Shown here in pieces: positions 61,201-64,000 of a stretch of DNA of 64,000 nucleotides; within the stretch, counting starts at the first letter, position 1; each line of letters begins with the position of its first letter. The notes under the pieces were generated by a model. The model was not told the origin of the DNA. It made no database searches and saw only the letters and a list, made by a program, of their open reading frames with translations. Source of the stretch: Flavobacteriales bacterium (GTDB lineage: Bacteria; Bacteroidota; Bacteroidia; Flavobacteriales_F; PHOS-HE28). The stretch is from assembly GCA_016715895.1 (NCBI GenBank), contig JADJXH010000004.1, positions 1,364,001 to 1,428,000 of the forward strand. The letters run 5' to 3'. The position numbers and the translations under genes are program-made.

Positions 61201-62448
61201 ATGGACCGCCACCTGGTTCCCATCAGACCGAAGCTGTTCGCCGAGCGTTCCTGCCCGAGGTGCGGTGCAGGTGAGCCTGAGGCGCTCGGCGTGGTGGTGC
61301 CTGGCGTGCACGTGCTGGGCGATTATCGCTGCCGGTCCTGCGGGTACACCTTCCTGCACGACCTTCCCGTGGGCTTCGCTGTCGACCACGATGTGGCCAT
61401 CGGGCGGGAGGACGGAACGCTCCATGATGCGAAGGGGGCGGAGGAGTGGGTGTGGGGCCCCTTGTTGGAGGGATTCAGGAGCCCTTCGGACCGCGAGCTG
61501 CGCATCGAACGGCGTGTCCTGCGTCCTGGGAAGCGTGTGGTGATCCTCAACACCCTGGATTTCCTCTACGGCCACGTACTGCTGAAGCTGTGGAACGCGC
61601 AGCACTATCTGGACACGAACAAGGACCTCGGCCTGGTGCTCATCCTGCCGAAGAGCTTCTCCTGGATGGTGCCCGAGGGCACCGCTGAGGTGTGGGAGGT
61701 GGACCTGCGGTTGAGCGAGGCACATGGATGGTACCGGTCCATCGACCGCTTCGTGCAGGAACGCCTGGGCGACTACGACGAGGTGTACTTCGGCAAGGGC
61801 TATGCCCACCCGGACAAGAGCACGATCGACATCGAGCGGTTCTGCGGGGTGGCGCCCTTCGATCCGGACCGGTTCGATACGGCCCCGCGACACATCACCT
61901 TCGTTCTGCGGGACGATCGGCTCTGGTACCGGTCGAGGATGATGCGCTACGCTCATCGGGTGCTCCGTCGCCTGGGCCTTCAGCATGCCGCCGGTCCCTT
62001 CTTCGTGGCGGATCAGGAGCGCATGGCCAGAGCGTCACTTCGGCGCATCCGGTCGCGCTATCCCGATGTGCAGGCCACCTTCGTGGGGCTTGGCGATCCC
62101 GCCGCGGAGCGTGAGGGGGTGAAGGACCTGCGCACCCGGCGCATGACGGTCGAGGTGGAGCGGGCCTGGTGCCGGGCCTACGCGGCAAGCCAGTTCGTGA
62201 TCGGTGTCCATGGCTCCAACATGCTGCTGCCCACCGCGCTGGCCGGTGGCTGCATCGAGGTGCTCCCGTACGACCGGTATCGCAACATCGTGCAGGATGT
62301 GGCCGTGCGGCAGCGCGACGTGATGCAGCTCTTCCTGTACCGGTTCGTGGACGAGTACGCCTCCCCGGCCGCCGTGGCCCGCCATGCGATCTCCATGTTC
62401 GCGGACCACCGGGTCTTCCACCGCAACAACCGCATCAACATCTATTGA
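61201..62448 (+). CDS. glycosyltransferase-like protein with N-terminal zinc ribbon
   Basis: A 415-aa protein. Residues about 17-47 carry two CxxC pairs (CPRCGAG and CRSCGY), a zinc-ribbon-like knuckle. The C-terminal half contains HGSNMLLPTALAGGCIEVLP, close to the conserved HG..L....F.....V.E..P region of GT61-like glycosyltransferases, preceded by TFVGLGDPAAER. The middle (about 90-210) has no clear family. A sugar-transfer role in building the exopolysaccharide repeat is inferred from the operon. It begins 4 bases after the flippase gene. Confidence 0.7.
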   Translation: MDRHLVPIRPKLFAERSCPRCGAGEPEALGVVVPGVHVLGDYRCRSCGYTFLHDLPVGFAVDHDVAIGREDGTLHDAKGAEEWVWGPLLEGFRSPSDRELRIERRVLRPGKRVVILNTLDFLYGHVLLKLWNAQHYLDTNKDLGLVLILPKSFSWMVPEGTAEVWEVDLRLSEAHGWYRSIDRFVQERLGDYDEVYFGKGYAHPDKSTIDIERFCGVAPFDPDRFDTAPRHITFVLRDDRLWYRSRMMRYAHRVLRRLGLQHAAGPFFVADQERMARASLRRIRSRYPDVQATFVGLGDPAAEREGVKDLRTRRMTVEVERAWCRAYAASQFVIGVHGSNMLLPTALAGGCIEVLPYDRYRNIVQDVAVRQRDVMQLFLYRFVDEYASPAAVARHAISMFADHRVFHRNNRINIY

Positions 62449-62453
62449 CCGCG

Positions 62454-63446
62454 ATGCCCGAACAGCAACAGCCATCGCCGCTCACCACGCCGGTCCTGCT
62501 CATCGCCTTCAACCGGATCGGCCCCACGCGCCAGGTGTTCAACGCCATCCGTGCGGCGCGCCCCACCCGGCTGTACATGGCCTGCGACGGTCCGCGGAAC
62601 GCGGAAGAGACCGTGCGATGTGAGGAGGTGCGCGCGCTTGCCCGCGAAGTGGACTGGCCCTGCGAGCTGCACACGCGCTTCAATGAGCGCAACCTTGGTC
62701 TCCGCAAGGGCGTGAGCAGCGCCATCGCCTGGTTCTTCGAGCATGAGCCGGAGGGCATCGTGCTGGAAGATGACACACTGCCCGTGCCCACCTTCTTCCC
62801 ATTCTGCCAGGAGCTGCTGGAGCGCTACCGGGAGGATGAACGGATCTGGGTCATCATGGGCAATAACCTCATGGACGACTGGCCGGGCGGCACGGAAGGC
62901 TCCTACTACTTCAGCGCGCACGGGTATGGCGCGCCCTGGGGCTGGGCGAGCTGGCGCCGTGTCTGGGCCCATTACGATGTGGACATGGGGGGGTGGCCGG
63001 AACTGAAGCGAAGCCCTCTGCTGAAGGATTTCTTCCTGGACCGGCGCGAGGAGGAGGATGTGCACAGCATGTTCGATTACGTGCACAGCGGCCGGATGAA
63101 CTCGTGGTCGTACCAGCTTGACATCACCCGGGTGATGAACCACGGCCTCAACATCATCCCGGCGGTGAACCTGATCCGGAACATCGGCTTCGGCGCGGAC
63201 GGCACGCACACGGTGGACCTGTCCGACCCCAGGAACAAGGATACGGCGCGCGATATCCCGTTCCCGCTGAGGCATCCCCGGTTCATGATGCTGGATGCGC
63301 GGCGCGACCGTGCATATTTCCGGCGCTTCATCGGCAGCACACCGTCTTACCGGTTCAAGCGATCGCTGAAGACCCTGCTGGGCGGTCCCGATGGCCCCTT
63401 GCTGAAGGCCTTGTCGGGCATCAAGGCTAAGTTAGGCGGGCGATAG
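62454..63446 (+). CDS. nucleotide-diphospho-sugar transferase-like protein (GT2-like)
   Basis: A 330-aa GT-A-fold protein. TPVLLIAFNRIGPTRQVFNAIRAARPTRLYMACDG is the N-terminal nucleotide-binding part, followed by NERNLGLRKGVSSAIAWFFEHEPEGIVLEDD, where EDD resembles the DxD metal site. YGAPWGWASWRRVWAHYDVDM is typical of this family. It adds a sugar in polysaccharide synthesis; donor and acceptor are unknown. It begins 5 bases after the previous gene; the open frame upstream to 62169 lies inside that gene and is rejected. Confidence 0.85.
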   Translation: MPEQQQPSPLTTPVLLIAFNRIGPTRQVFNAIRAARPTRLYMACDGPRNAEETVRCEEVRALAREVDWPCELHTRFNERNLGLRKGVSSAIAWFFEHEPEGIVLEDDTLPVPTFFPFCQELLERYREDERIWVIMGNNLMDDWPGGTEGSYYFSAHGYGAPWGWASWRRVWAHYDVDMGGWPELKRSPLLKDFFLDRREEEDVHSMFDYVHSGRMNSWSYQLDITRVMNHGLNIIPAVNLIRNIGFGADGTHTVDLSDPRNKDTARDIPFPLRHPRFMMLDARRDRAYFRRFIGSTPSYRFKRSLKTLLGGPDGPLLKALSGIKAKLGGR

Positions 63447-63457
63447 GCCAGCGCCCG

Positions 63458-64000
63458 ATGATCCGCAAACGCGACCTCGTCGACCTGTTGTTCCTGATCG
63501 GCTTCGCCGTCTACGGGTTCGGCAACTACATCGGCATGAAGCAGGGCCTGTCCAAGGGCCTGATCGTGTCCAACCTGCCGTTCCTCGCCATCGTGGTCTT
63601 CTACCTCATCGACGCGGTGTACCGGCAGCGGGTGCGCTACATGCTCTCGGGCACCTACTGGCTGTGCCTGCTCTACATCCTCACCCTGGCCATGTCCATG
63701 ATGGTGGGCCTCAGGGGCGGCATTCCCGGCCTCAACGCCGGCAATGTGCTGCTGTCCATCCTGTTGTTCACGGTGCCCTTCCATGCCGCGGTGGTGGTGC
63801 AGTTCTACCATCGCGACGATGAGGGTTTCGACTACTCCATGCTGCTGCTGCGTTCGTTGGGCCTGCTGATCCTGATCAACATCCTGGGCTACGCCGCGGG
63901 CATCCGCTCCTTCGGCCACAGCTTCGAGGGGCGGGCCAACTTCCCGTTCATCCGGGGCATCTACACGGGCGCGCACGTGCTCTCCGTCATCACCTTGATG
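63458..64000 (+). CDS. polytopic membrane protein, probable O-antigen polymerase/ligase (cut by window end)
   Basis: An open frame beginning MIRKRDLVDLLFLIGFAVYG and still open at the window edge after 181 codons. It has several hydrophobic segments: LIVSNLPFLAIVVFYLIDAVY, YWLCLLYILTLAMSMMVGL, NVLLSILLFTVPFHAAVVVQF and LLRSLGLLILINILGYAAGI. This pattern and its place after the transferases fit a Wzy-type polymerase or a related ligase. It starts 11 bases after the transferase gene. The second half and the stop lie outside the window. Confidence 0.7.
   Translation, partial: MIRKRDLVDLLFLIGFAVYGFGNYIGMKQGLSKGLIVSNLPFLAIVVFYLIDAVYRQRVRYMLSGTYWLCLLYILTLAMSMMVGLRGGIPGLNAGNVLLSILLFTVPFHAAVVVQFYHRDDEGFDYSMLLLRSLGLLILINILGYAAGIRSFGHSFEGRANFPFIRGIYTGAHVLSVITLM

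Overview
The window is GC-rich bacterial DNA that almost certainly comes from a member of the Bacteroidota, probably a Flavobacteriales-like lineage. Three secreted proteins carry type IX secretion system (T9SS) C-terminal sorting domains. A giant SprB-type adhesin sits beside PorP/SprF-family and PorE-like genes. Promoters show the Bacteroidota -7 box TAnnTTTG (for example before tRNA-Glu and before the exopolysaccharide operon), and no Shine-Dalgarno sequences stand out. There is no phage, IS element, CRISPR array or rRNA operon.

Layout. 38-8678 holds signalling genes: a LytS-type TPR histidine kinase, a small PD-(D/E)XK-like nuclease, a 7TM adenylate/guanylate cyclase, and a Reg_prop/Y_Y_Y one-piece sensor kinase with its NarL-type regulator. 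8926-11433 holds a T9SS-secreted protein, a J-domain/KTSC protein and a tiny unknown gene. 11436-26996 (minus) is the most distinctive block, a tightly coupled operon: a small exported protein, a 4113-aa adhesin with 44 SprB-like repeats, a PorP/SprF protein and a PorE-like TPR/beta-propeller/CRD/OmpA lipoprotein. 27135-33654 (minus) is a housekeeping and envelope operon: ung, an Omp85-like protein, an L,D-transpeptidase, rmuC, a GWxTD lipoprotein and rlmB.

33783-40109 (mostly plus) has a 42-aa lipoprotein, an OsmC protein, an outer-membrane-like protein overlapping lipA, a 954-aa T9SS-secreted BNR-type protein, and gap. 40173-48624 (minus) runs lpxK, purine nucleoside phosphorylase, gatB, a TlpA-type thioredoxin, an M1 aminopeptidase and an LpxH-like phosphoesterase, so it mixes lipid A synthesis with translation and nucleotide salvage. 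48666-50602 has a Nif3-like protein and a coiled-coil zinc-ribbon protein. 50661-53144 (minus) is a Trp/Gly/Asn-rich lipoprotein followed by an OMPP1/FadL-like porin, divergent from proS and a conserved unknown gene.

55429-56557 contains tRNA-Glu(UUC) with a clear promoter and terminator. It is followed by two small minus-strand genes, one strikingly AT-rich for this genome. From 56715 to the right edge is a surface-polysaccharide operon: Wza-like export lipoprotein, Wzz/BY-kinase, Wzx-like flippase, two sugar-transferase-like genes and the start of a multi-spanning membrane protein (probably a polymerase/ligase) cut by the window end. A perfect inverted repeat abuts the promoter of this operon.

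Protein family calls rest on recognised motifs and domain order read from the translations. No database search was run.
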